Assembly (NCBI RefSeq): GCF_937616625.2
Contig: NC_065571.1
Coordinates: 15,192,501 to 15,256,500, forward strand
Length of the DNA: 64,000 nt
Direction of reading: 5' to 3'
DNA from: Mercurialis annua
Lineage: Eukaryota; Streptophyta; Magnoliopsida; Malpighiales; Euphorbiaceae
The notes under the pieces were generated by a model. That model ran no database searches. It saw only the letters and a program-made list of their open reading frames with translations, and was not told the origin of the DNA. Numbering within the stretch: the first letter of the stretch is position 1; every line of letters starts with the position of its first letter. The translations under genes were made by a program, and so were the position numbers. Below, piece by piece: positions 23,373-34,489 of this stretch.

Positions 23373-23933
23373 TCTATACTATATATAAAAGCACGGATGG
23401 AGGGGAGTGGGACAGACAAATTTACTGAATAATCCTTTTCAGTTTACTACTAAATAAAGGTTTTATAGTCATTAACTAATTAGTTATTTAATTAATCACT
23501 ATTGTAATTAAAGTCCTAATTAGAATAGGTAGCTAAATTATCTCCAATTTAGTTTTTAGTATGTAAAAAATAACTAAATTGTCTTCAAATTAGTATGAAT
23601 ACCTATCTTTTAATTTGATTAAACTACAAAATTAAAATATTGTATTTGGTCAATATATTATTATTTAAATTTCTATGTTATTATTTTTAAAGATATTATT
23701 AATAAAATTAAGTTAATTATTTAATTATTGTTATTATAAAACCAAAAGAAGAATAAATTCAGTATGAAAAAAATTTAATAACCGAATATATTATATTTAC
23801 TTTTACAAAAATTCTTTACTAATTTAATATTAATTATAAATAAAAAATTGATATAATTATAATAAATTTACTAATATGTTCATTGACGAGTTACGTTACG
23901 AGCCACGTGCATAGCACGTAATTGCGAAACTGG
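23373..23933 (+). mobile_element. 561-bp non-autonomous Helitron in the left PMD arm
   Basis: It starts TCTATACTATATATAAAAGC and ends with the hairpin region CCACGTGCATAGCACGT followed by CTGG, fitting the Helitron 5'-TC and 3'-CTRR rule. The matching empty site is preserved in the right arm of the palindrome at about 29411/29412: the left flank AATTTTAATA and right flank TAGTAATAAA are joined there with one substitution and no duplicated bases, as expected for insertion between A and T. It is the same family as the minus-strand units at 47869, 56146 and 56723. Confidence 0.88.
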
Positions 23934-24109
23934 TAGTAATAAACACAAAAATAATATTATTTTAAAATTGTTTACAAAAATTTTGGTATAAAATACAATA
24001 AAATTGTTTCATGTCGTCACCCTGCTGAGTCTGTCGGTGGCCCGAGGTATCAGTCACAATATTATAGTCTCCATCATCACCCTCGTCACTGTCATCTTAG
24101 TCGTCACTG

Positions 24110-26345
24110 TTATTCGTCTGTAGCACGGTCCGGCTGGTCAGTGACTGGAGCTGGCGCAGTGTCGTGGAGATCCTGCGAGGTGATGTCTATGTACAAGGTA
24201 AAACTTGGAGGCGTGAAATGTTGCAACTGATGTGCGGTAAACGGCTCAGCCGCAAGGTCTGCACTAGTCAGCCACGGCTGCGTAGACGAGAAATACATAT
24301 GTGACGAATCTTGAGCCCAAAGGGACCCTGAAGCATGCAGCTGATGTGACATCGACGCCCGTGCTAAATCAGGAGGGTCGGGATAGTAGAAGAGATATGC
24401 AACAAAACCAGATTGTGTCGGTGTACGCCAGGCAATGTCTGGATGCGTCGGCGGTGTAGGCCATAACTGATCTGACTCTGGTTGAGGCGGCGTGCCTAGA
24501 GGAGTATATCCCATCTCTCACAAAAATGATTCAAAAGACGGGATCGGCGCTGGCGGGACCTGAACGATGTAATATATTAGATAATAGACTAAAATACAAG
24601 ATTATAAATTAAAAAATATAATAAAGTAACTCGAACCTGTGACTCATATGGATGAGGTGGATCCCGAGTGGTCGTAAATGGCGTATGCCTAAAAAATTAG
24701 TCAAAATATGACATCGCACAGGCGGGACATGAAACAGTGATATCGGGTAGCACTAAGACTGAGACCATAAAATACGAGTTAACAAATTAAATAGTATATT
24801 AAAGATCATCACATATGATGTCTGGGGTGTCGCCCCGGAGGTCGACGCGTTATGTTGTCTTGGCCCGTAGTCCGACTGGGGTATGTCCAAGGTCCCCCCT
24901 GCTTCAAAGTGAAAGAATAACGCGGGATAGGGTCCAGATTGTCTGGACGAGGCTGTGGAGGCACTCTGGGGGGCTGTCGACGGCGTCCTCTGATTGAGCT
25001 TAAATTAACCTGGTAGGCAGGGAGTGGAGGCAGCTCGTATGGTGGGTCTGCTGGCTCGTGGGGGGGGGGGAGTGTGACGCCCCTACGCTCCTCCCAGGTA
25101 GCAAGTTGAGAACTCTGTGCACCTGCCCGAATCCTGCGAGTGGATGAAGACGAATGAAATGTAAATATTTTCATTTAAAACAACACGTGCACTAAATTCG
25201 GCCTCTGCACCCTAAAGTGTAATCCATCTCCAGCATCGACACCTATACCAATCCGTGTAGTGTGAATGGTAGTGGGGTGGGTGCTGAAGCTGTCGGCCCT
25301 AAACCACAAACGCATTTCTGTTGTTCCAAAGCTGCACCCTATAGTCCAAATAATCTGCAAAGTTGCTGGAACCCCAATAGCGGACGTTTTGTAGGGCCTC
25401 ATATAACAAGGAACGAAACGGAATGGGCTGAATTAGCCCGAACTACTGAAGCACCCGGTCCGGCTGGTGCCACCTGAATTTGTTATAGTAAATGAGTGGG
25501 ACTCGCGCACGCCAGAGATGAGCCCCATCCATGTTCTCTTGAGGATGGAGCTGAGAATATTGTCTGAATATGGATGCCACCGGATCTAGACGAAAAAATT
25601 AATTACATTGTCATAATATGGGTAATTAAGTAAAGTTAAACTGCAATTACTACAAATTTTACATCCTCATATCGCAGCCCATCCCAAATTAATCTAACGG
25701 GTGGATGTTGTGCCTGGGGACTGGCCGACGATCCCTAGGGCCGCCCCACCTGTTAAAACAAAAAATAATAAATATATTGATTAATGAATAATAGTACAAG
25801 TGAAGATTACATTTTACTAGTAAATACGTACCTGTCACCCAAAGGTAGATCCGCTCTAATATCGGGGGTCAGCAATCGGGGACGAAGTGACCTCAGTCGC
25901 TCGAATGCCCATAGCTGTAGAATCCACAGAGGACCTCTAATGTTACATATGCGCTTGTAGACCCGCGTAGAAATGCACATCTCATGGTACAAGTGTGCCA
26001 AAACTGTCGATCACCAGATAATAGTCTGTAAACCCTCTAAATCCACTAGAACGGTCTCCCTAATAGGAAAACACCCCTATCCTGCCAATTGTCCACCCTG
26101 TCTCTAGTTACTGCCGTCCCATCAATGGGGAGTCCAATCAGGATCGCTGTGTCCTGCAAGATGATAGTGCACCCCCCATCTGGAAACATGAATGTATGCA
26201 TCTTCGACCTCCACGTCTCCACTAGGGCAGTAATAATGGACATGTCGACCCAATACTGTCACATCCTGATGAAACCAGAAAGGCCCGTCCGGAGGACTCT
26301 GGCCTAGATGTGTGGATCTATCGCATTAAATGAGCGCAAACCTGC
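24110..26345 (-). pseudogene. Plant mobile domain (PMD/MAIN-like) pseudogene, left arm
   Basis: Read on the minus strand, translated blocks match the PMD of MAIN/MAIL and PP7-like proteins. A block at 26046-26243 carries ITALVETWR and ILIGLPIDG. Blocks at 25807-26001 (LRPRLLTPDIRADLPLGDR) and 25175-25402 (WTIGCSFGTTEMRLWFRAD) follow, then Pro-rich C-terminal blocks at 24809-25174 and 24110-24514. They lie in different frames, separated by stops, frameshifts and what look like short introns. About 200 bp present in the right arm (26975-27180) is missing here, right after FLLGRP. Transposon PMDs are of unknown biochemical role; host MAIN proteins act in silencing and meristem maintenance. No intact product is possible. 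Confidence 0.75.
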
Positions 26346-26639
26346 ACTAGAACGAGAGCCTAGGACAGTGATGTCATCCTAAAAGCAAAATTTTATGGCA
26401 AAGTCAGAGCTTCAGTGAACCAATTAAAAAATTAATGTGGAAATAATAATATAATATTGCTTACAGGGTGATCCCAAATGTGCGACAATATTAGGATTTT
26501 TAGTATTTTACTTCAAGTTTGTGAAGCACAAATCGTCGTACATTTGGGATCACCTTGTAAGCAATGCTATATTATTATTTCCACATTGATTTGTTAATTG
26601 GTTCACTGAAGCTCTGATTTTGTATATAATTTTGCTTTC

Positions 26640-29260
26640 AAGATGACATCACTGTCCTTAGCTCGAGTTCTAGTGCAGGTTTGCTCTCATTTGATGCGAT
26701 AGATCAATGTATCCTGACAGGATTCCTCTGGACATGCCAATCTGGTTTCATTAGGATGCAACAGTATCTGGTCGACATGTCCATTGTTACTGCCCTAGTG
26801 GAGAGGTGGAGGCCGGAGACACATACATTCATGTTTCCAGATTGGGAGTGCATTATCACCTTGCAGGACATAGCGATCCTGACTGGACTCCCCATTGATG
26901 GGAAGGTAGTGACCAGAGACAGGGTGGACGATTGGCAGGATAGGGGTGTTTTCCTGTTAGGGAGACCCGTTACAGATCTCTCGCTCAGAGGGTTCATCTT
27001 AGGTTGAGGCTGGGTGGTTGTATAGTGAGTTCGGTGATTTTAAGCAGTTACTAGCGCATGCTACAACTGAGCATGTTGATGGGATAGTTAGGGCCTACCT
27101 ATGGGTTGCTATGCAGACTTTATGCTTCGCAGACCTGAACAGTGGCCATTTGGGTTTGAGGATTTTATCCCTTCTAGTGGATTTAGAGGGTTTACAGACT
27201 ATTAACAGTGGATCGGCAGTTTTGGCACACTTGTACCATGAGATGTGCATTTTTACGCGAGTCTACAAGCGCAGAAGTAACATTGGAGGTCCTCTGTGGA
27301 TTCTACATCTATGGGCGTTTGAGTGCCTGAGGCGGCTTCGTCCCTGATTGTTGACCCCCGATATTAGAGCGGATCTACCTTTGGGTGACACGTACGTATT
27401 TACTAGTAAAATGTCATCTTCACTTATACTATAATTCATTAATCAATGTATTTATTATTTATTGTTTTAACAGGTAGGGCGGCCCTAGGGATCGTCGACC
27501 AGTCCCCAGGCACAACATCCACGCCATCAGATTAATTTTTGATGGGCTGCGATACGAGGATGTAAGTTTTGTAGTAATTCAGTTTAACTTTACTTAATTA
27601 ACCATATTATGACAATGTAATTAATTTTTTTGTCCAGATCCGGTGGTAGCCATATTTAGAGATATTCTCAGCTCCATCCCTCGAGGGTACATTAATGGGG
27701 CACATCTCTGGCGTGCGCGAGTCCCGCTCATTTACTATAACATTGTCGAGTGGCACCATCCAGACAGGGTGCTTCAGCAGTTCGGGATAATTCAGCATAT
27801 TTCGTTGCCCGCCTTACATGATGAGGCCCTACACAACGTCCGCTATCGGGGGTCTAGCAGCTTTGCAGATTATTGGACTATTGGGTGCAGCTTTGGAACA
27901 ACAGAAATGCATTTGTGGTTCAGGGCCGACATCTTCAGCACCCACCCCACTACCATTCGCAATATATAAACGGGTATAGGCGTCGATGCCGGAGATGGAT
28001 TACACTTCAGGGTGCAGAGGCCGGATCTAGTATACGTGTTGTTTTAAATGAAAATATTTACATTTCATTCGTCTTCATTAATATTATCATTGACGGTTTA
28101 TTGTATCTTTTCACAGCGCAATGTGCAGGAGATGACCCATGTTACAGTGGAGACCAGTTCGAGCGCCACTCGTAGGATTATGGAAGGTGCACGAAATTCT
28201 CAGCTTGCTACCAGGGAGGAGCGCAGGGACGTCACACTCCCCCCTAGTAAGCAGACCCACCATACGAGCTTCCTCCACTCCCTCCCTACTAGGTCGATTT
28301 AAGCTCCAATAGAGGACGGCGTCGACAGCCCCCTAGAATGCCTCCACAGCCTCGTCTAGACCATGTGGATCCTATCCCGTAGCCGTTATTCTTTCATATG
28401 GAGGCGGGGGGGGGGGGGGGGGGGGGGCTCAGACATACCAATCGGACTACGGGCCAAGACAGTATTATGCGTCGACCTCCGGGGCGACACCCCAGGCATC
28501 ATATCCAAAAGTTTGATTAACTTTGATATACTATTTAATTTGTTAACTCGTATTTTATGGTCTCAATCTTAGTGCCACCCGATGTCATTGTTTCAGGTCC
28601 TGCCTGATGCCGTATTTTGACTCATTTTTAAGGCATACGACATTTACGACAACCCGAGATCCACCTCAGCCATCTGAGTCATAGGTTCGAGTTACTTTAT
28701 TATATTTTTAAATTTATAATCTTGTATTTTAGTCTATAATCTTATAAATTACATCTTTCAGGTCCAGCCGGCTCTCGATCTTGTCTTTCCAGTCATTTTT
28801 GGGAGAGATGGGATATACTCCTCTAGGCACGCCGCCTCATCCAAAGTCAGATCAGTTATGGCCTGCACCGCCGACGCATCCTGACGTTGCCTGAAGTACA
28901 CCGACAGTCTTGTTTTGTTGCAAGTGTTCTAATATCCCGACCCCCTGATTTAGCACGAGCGTCAACGTCACATCAGTTGCCTGCTTCAGGGTCCCCTCAG
29001 GCTCAAGATCCGTCACATATGTATTTCTCGACTACGCAGCTGTGGTTGACCAGTACAAACGTTGCGGCTGAGCCGTTTACTGCATTAGTTGGAGCATTTC
29101 ACGCCTCCAGGTTTTACCCTGTACCAGACACCACCTTGCAGGATCTCTGCGACACTGCGCCATCTCCAGTCGCTGACCAGCCGGACCGGGCTACAACGAT
29201 GACAATGACGATTCAGATGACAGTGACAAGGGTGATGATGGCGACTATAACATTGTGACT
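26640..29260 (+). pseudogene. Plant mobile domain (PMD/MAIN-like) pseudogene, right arm
   Basis: The mirror copy of the left-arm gene. Blocks run in order: 26681-27007 (TALVERWRPETHTFMFPDW, ILTGLPIDG), 27018-27347 (RAYLWVAMQTLCFADLNSGH and the WILHLWAFE core), a GT...AG-like gap, 27643-27969 (the INGAHLWRARVPL region), then Pro-rich and acidic tail blocks to 29258. Stops after FILG and after RRLRP, plus frameshifts near 27880 and at the expanded G run (28405-28427), break the frame. This arm keeps the middle block that the left arm has lost. Domain identity is firm; it is non-functional as it stands. Confidence 0.78.
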
Positions 29261-29809
29261 GATACCTCGCGCCACCGATGGAATCAGCAGGGTTACGACA
29301 TGAGGACCTGAATGCGGCGACAGGCACAATTTCGTGATTAGTTTTGTTATATTTTATACCAAACTTTTTGTAAACAATTTTAAATTAATATTATTTCTGT
29401 GTTTATTACTAATATTAAAATTTAGCTTTTTGATTTTTAATATTTTTATTAATTTTAAATTATTAAGTATATATTCAAATGTGTTTATATTAAAGTTGGT
29501 TTATATTAAAATTGAATATTTAGTTTTTTTATATATAATTCAGGTCAATGATTGGGCAATAAATTGCCCAATCATTAACCAAAATTATTACCCCCAATCA
29601 TTGGGGAAACAAAAGTTGTCTCCTCAATCATTTGGGGCACCAATCCAAGCGGATTGGTGTTTGATCACTTAATTAATTTTTAATCGGGTGATCAAGGGGA
29701 ATCCGCAATTGTAAATTGCGGATTCATGGGGAAATCCGCATTTGGGGGAGTCACTAAATGGAATATTGTTTTCAAAGAGAAATTATTTGGGCAAAACCCA
29801 TCAGTTTGT

Positions 29810-29976
29810 TATTTAAATGTTTATATATACTGTTAGCTTAGGTTGGAGTCTCGGTTGCCCCCGAGCATTAATTTTGTGCAGGTTTAATTGAATTGCATAC
29901 TGCTAGCTACGGGTTTCGGTACAATCATACTCATACCTTACCGCCAGTCACGATCTCTGAATTTTGGGTTGTGACA
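29810..29976 (+). mobile_element. Ty3/gypsy LTR, right end segment
   Basis: The continuation of the LTR interrupted at 22634. It ends in GGGTTGTGACA at 29976 and is followed four bases later by a primer-binding site. The inverse sequence TGTCACGATCC begins the minus-strand LTR at 33918, confirming the terminus. Confidence 0.8.
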
Positions 29977-29980
29977 AAGT

Positions 29981-29992
29981 TGGTATCAGAGC
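29981..29992 (+). other. Primer-binding site for initiator tRNA-Met
   Basis: TGGTATCAGAGC, the standard plant LTR-retrotransposon primer site complementary to the 3' end of initiator methionine tRNA, lies four bases after the LTR end. It fixes the orientation of this retroelement as plus. Confidence 0.92.
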
Positions 29993-30299
29993 GTTGGTTA
30001 TAAAAACCAAGGCTTTTTTGCATGTTATGCGTTTATTGTTTGGCATGTTAAATGGTGGTTTGTCATAAGATCTACTGCGGAAATTAGGATTCAAGTCTTG
30101 TCTTTTGAAACGTTATCTTTTGATTTTAAAATTTTATACCTTCACCTATAGGAATGTGGTGTGTCGGTCTTATGTTTAATAAATGCTTTACTTTGGTATG
30201 ATAATTATTTACATTGGGTGTTTTAATCGATAGCTATTGTGCTTTTTATATGATTACTTTGGGTGATGTGATTTGAGGTTTGTTGTTTCATTCATAGGA

Positions 30300-31540
30300 A
30301 TGAACACTCGTGCTACATCTAAGCCGAATGCTGATGTTGATGATGCTACGTCAGTAGAGGTTAACCAGAATGAACTAGGGGTTCAAGTTGCAGAGGACAA
30401 GCTGGCAAAGGCCAGAATGGTAGAAGCAGCGGTAGAGGGAGAGGGCGTGGTGGTGCAGGTGGACCAGCACCAAGTGTACCACAACCGCCTTTGGATTCGT
30501 TCGACTTCACTACATTCATGGTCGGGATAGCAGCTCTACAAAATAATTAGGTGCAACTGCAGGCGGGTCATGTCACCATGCAGAACCAATATGCTATGTT
30601 AGGGCAACTCGTGCAGCAACAAGTACCACAGGCTGGTGGTGGTGTTGGTTTGGGATCCACTGATAAGGATCTGGTTTTGGCATACATGAAGCTAAAGCCA
30701 ACTAAGTTTGATGGCAGTGGTGATGCCTTAGACTTTCTAGAGGAGGTTGAGCAGAATGCTAAGCGTTTGCAGGCTATAGAGCGACAGACTATCGTTCTTA
30801 TGGAGATGTCCTTGAGGGATCCTGCTAAAGACTGGTTTCGCAAGTGCATCCGTCCTGTAATGATTACTGCTACTTGGGCGGACTTTGGGGCACGATTTAG
30901 AGAGTTCTTCTTATCGTTTTTAGTGACAGAGGGTCATATGAATAGATTGCTTACTCTTCCTAGAGGCGACAGGTCGGTACAGGAATACGCGATAGAGTAC
31001 GTTCGGTTAAGTCGTTTTGCCCCAGACTTGCAGACAGATCAGATGAGGGTAAACAACCGATATATGAAGGGTTTAGGCCCTAAATTTGTTGGTCTCTTGA
31101 CCGAGACACATAGAAATTTCACCAGTGTTATGGACAGTGCTCGTCGACTGAAGAGTACTTTGCTACATTTTGGGGAGATCTCTGAGACTAAGAAGACTGG
31201 TAGTGTTGTTCCTAGTGGTGGACAGTATAGTGGTAGCAGCAGATATCAGTCAAGATCTTATCAGTTCAAGAGCAAAAAAGTAAATGATCGAAAAAGGTAT
31301 CAGCCATACTCGTATAGTTCTAGTCACAATGGGAGTAGCCGAGGTTCTAGACGCGGGAACAGTGGAGCTTCTTGTATTCCATTCTGTCAGAACTGCAGGT
31401 GCATCCATTTTAAAGTGTGCTTGGTATTACCGGGTAGCTGTTATGCATGTGGCCAATCGGGTCATTTTGCTAGGGAGTGTCCGACGTCTGGGCAGCAGAT
31501 GTCTTCAGCTAGTGTTACTCAGCCATCTTTTCAGCAGTAG
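30300..31540 (+). pseudogene. Ty3/gypsy gag, left arm (frameshifted)
   Basis: Gag is the structural protein that packages the element RNA. The start MNTRATSKPNAD at 30300 runs about 45 codons, then the frame shifts near 30430. A stop at 30547-30549 precedes the long open part, 30551-31540 (329 codons). That part holds the retrotransposon gag core (KPTKFDGSGDALDFLEEVEQ, then WADFGARFREFF) and a CCHC zinc knuckle, CYACGQSGHFAREC, near its end. It ends at TAG where the right-arm copy reads on. It is typical of Tekay-like chromoviruses. Stops at former CAG codons suggest C-to-T decay of methylated DNA. Confidence 0.85.
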
Positions 31541-31931
31541 AGGCCTGCATTTTCTCCTTCGGAAGGGTATTCTCAACCTGCCGCTTCGTTTGGTGGCTAG
31601 CGGGGCCGGGTTTCAGGAGGTCGAGGTTTTGGTGTTCGTGGTAATAGTGGTCGTGGCTCTGGTAGTTCCAGTACAGGTTAGACACCACAGCGGCAGGGTC
31701 AGGCCAGAGGTTTTGCTTTGACTCCTCAGGATGCTCGTGCATCCAATGCCGTGGTGCAAGATACTATCCCGATATCTTTTGTAGATGCTCTGGTATTGTT
31801 TGATGCGAGTACAACCCATTCCTTTGTGTCTTCGAGTTTTGCTGATAAGTTGGGTGTGACACCATCTAGATTGATTGAGCCTTTATCTGTATCAATGCCA
31901 TTGTCCGATACGGTTGTGGTAGACGTTATGT
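31541..31931 (+). pseudogene. Retroviral-type aspartic protease fragment, left arm
   Basis: Downstream of gag the frame continues with stops through a Gly/Arg-rich linker into a protease start: FVDALVLFDASTTHSFVSSS. The catalytic triplet is D-A-S here instead of D-S/T/A-G; the minus-strand copy keeps D-A-G. The sequence stops at the palindrome centre, so most of the protease and all of RT, RNase H and integrase are absent. Confidence 0.8.
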
Positions 31932-31943
31932 CTCCGTATCACG

Positions 31944-33585
31944 ACGTAGACATAATGTCTACCACAACAATATCAGACAAGGGCGTTGATACAGATAAAG
32001 GCTCAATCAATCTAGATGGTGTCACACCCAACTTATCAGCAAAACTTGAAGACACAAAGGAATGGGTTGTACCCGCATCAAACAATACCAAAGCATCTAC
32101 AAAAGATATTGGGATAGTACCTTGCACCACGGCATTAGATGCACGAGCATCCTGAGGAATCAAGGCAAAACCTCTGGCCTGACCCTGACCCTGCCGCTGT
32201 GGTGTCTAACCTGTACTAGAACTACCAGAGCCACGACCACTATTACCACGAACACCAAAACCTCGACCTCCTGAAACCCGGCCCCGCTAGCCACCAAAAA
32301 AAGCGGCAGATTGAGAATATCTTGTCGAAGGAGAAAATGCAGGCCTCTGCTACTGAAAAGATGGTTGAGCAACACTAGCCGAACACATCTACTGCCCACA
32401 CGTCGGATATTCCCTAGCAAAATGACTCTGTTGGCCACACGCATAACAGCTACCCGGTAATACCAAGCATACTCCAAAATGTATGCGCCTGTAGTTCTGA
32501 CAAAATGGAATACTAAAAGCTCTATTGTTACCGCGTCCAGAACCTTGGCTAATGCCACTATGACTAGAATTATACGAGTATGGCTGATACCCCTTCCGAT
32601 CATTTCCTTTCTTGCTCTTAAACTGAGAGGATCTTAACTAATAGCTGCTGCTACCACTATGATGTCCACCACTAGAAACAATACTATCAGTCTTCTTAGT
32701 CTCAGAAATATCCTAAAATGGAGCAAAGTACTCTCCGGTCGACGAGCATTGTCCACAATACTGGTGAAATCTCTATGTGTCTCGGTCAAGAGACCAACAA
32801 ACTTAGGGCCTAAACCCTTCACATACCGCTCGTTTACCCTCATTTGATCTGTCTGTAAATCCAGGGCAGAACCACTCAATCGAATGTACTCTGCCGTGTA
32901 CTTCTATACCGATATGTCGCCTCTAGTAAGAGTAAGCAATCTATCCATATGACCTTTTGTCACAAAAAAACGGTACGAAAAACTCTTTGAACCATGCCAC
33001 AAAGTCTACCCAAGTAGTAGTAATCATCACAGGACGAATGACCCTGCGAAACCAATCCTTAGCATGACCTCTCAAGGACATCTCAACAAGAACGATAGTC
33101 TACCTCTCTGTAGCCTGCAAACGTTGAGCATCCTGTTCAACCTCCTCTAAAAAGTCTAAGGTATCACCTTTGCCATCAAACTCAGTTGGCTTTCGCCTCA
33201 TGTATGCCAACACCAGATCCTTATCAGTAGATCCCGCACCACTAACAACACCACCACCAGCCTGTGGTACCTGCTGCTCCACGAGTTGCTATAACATAGC
33301 ATACTGGTTCTGCATAGTGGCTTGACCCACTTACAGTTGCACCTGATTGTTCTAAAGTGCAGCAATCGCAACCATGAACGTAGTGAAGTCGAACGGATCC
33401 AAAGGCGGTTGTGGTACACCTGACCCTAGGGCACCTACACCACCGTGCCCTCTGCCTCTACCTTTGCCAGCCTAGCTTCTGCCAGCTTGAACCCCTGGTT
33501 CATTCAGGTTAACCTCTACATACATAGCATCATCAGCATCAGCATCAGCATTCGGCTGAGCTGCAGCACGAGCACGAGTGTTCAT
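31944..33585 (-). pseudogene. Ty3/gypsy gag-protease, right arm (inverted copy)
   Basis: On the minus strand the start codon is at 33583-33585 (MNTRARA-type N-terminus). The gag core occurs around 33100-33280 (KPTEFDGKGDTLDFLEEVEQ) and the zinc knuckle region near 32430-32460. The protease block at 31950-32160 keeps LFDAGTTHSFVSSS. Stops and frameshifts break it in several places. It faces the left-arm copy across only about 12 bp (31932-31943). The copies differ visibly at both DNA and protein level and by indels, so they are two old element copies. Confidence 0.82.
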
Positions 33586-33901
33586 TCCTAAGAATGAAAC
33601 AATAAACCTCGAACCGAATAAATAACACATCACCCAAAGTAATCATATATAAGGCACAACAGCCAACAATTAAAACATTCACTATAAACAATTATCATAT
33701 CAAGGTAAGCATTAGTTAAACATAAGACCGACACACCATATTCCTATAGGTTAAGGTAGAAAGTTTTAAAGTCAAAAGATGATGTTTCAAAAGACAAGAC
33801 TTAAATCCTAATTCCGCAGTAGTTCCCATGACACAACAACTTAACATGCCATAAACATTAAACACGTAACTTGCAAAAGGCCTTGTTTTTCATACTTTTA
33901 A

Positions 33902-34470
33902 ACTCTGATACCAACTTTGTCACGATCCAAAATCAGAGATTATGACCGGCGCTAGAGTATGGGTATGGTTGTACTGAAACCCATAACAAGACTCCAACCT
34001 AAATCTAGCAATTTATATAACAATTAAACTTGTACAAACCCACACAATACAATTAAACTTGTACAAAACCAATGCTCGAATACAACCGAGACTCCAACCT
34101 AATTCTAACAATTTATATAACAATTGTATAACCAAATGCTTGGCTCAAACTCGAGACTCTAATAACATGACTTATATAAATAAACTGAATCCAAAGTATA
34201 ACATGCCAATAACATAACAAAAAGTCGGACCAATCCGACGACAAAGTATAAATAGCCCATAAAAGGTTAACTAGTTTTACTGCGGTCTATGAGTGTAAAA
34301 CAGTTGACTAGTTTAAATAAAAACAAAGGAACCTCCAAAGAATGAAAGAAGTCGGAGATAGACCAAAAACTCTCAAATCATAATCCTGGTAAATAGGGAA
34401 AACAACGGAGTCAGATATATTGAGATGAGTTCATAATACCATTTATATTTATTAAGTTAAAACCTTTAGG
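33902..34470 (-). mobile_element. Primer site and LTR segment of the inverted gypsy copy
   Basis: The inverse primer-binding site is at 33902-33913 (one mismatch to TGGTATCAGAGC). The LTR edge TGTCACGATCC follows at 33918. The LTR then runs to about 34470 and matches 22270-22633 plus 29810-29976 in inverse orientation, with an internal duplication of about 70 bp near 34000-34110 (AACAATTAAACTTGTACAAA twice). It is cut off at about 34470, where unrelated sequence begins. Confidence 0.78.
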
Positions 34471-34489
34471 CATTTATTAAGTAGATCTT

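Larger units (their letters stand above)
22634..29800. mobile_element. 7.2-kb Mutator-like element carrying two facing PMD copies
   Basis: The outer ends are inverted repeats (left starts GGATTTTTACCTAAATAATT, right end inverse is TGGGTTTTGCCCAAATAATT) extending over several hundred bp. A degenerate 9-bp TSD, GCATTTGGT versus TCAGTTTGT (6 of 9), flanks it; the undisturbed LTR copy on the other side of the gypsy palindrome has one such site. Inside, the left half (minus strand) and right half (plus strand) are diverged copies of the same sequence meeting near 26495, so nearly the whole element is one inverted repeat. At the left end the TIR head occurs twice, at 22634 and again near 22978. Long G runs (28405-28427) mark the right arm. 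PMD genes are known to travel in MULE and gypsy elements. Confidence 0.75.

Noticed and set aside
24809..25174. A separate Pro-rich host protein gene
   Set aside because: It is the C-terminal block of the PMD pseudogene in the left arm, with a mirror copy at about 28050-28500.
22260..34470. Palindromes as an assembly or sequencing artefact (fold-back reads)
   Set aside because: Artefactual palindromes have identical arms. Here the arms differ by many substitutions, a 200-bp deletion and a Helitron present in only one arm, so the structure is real DNA history.
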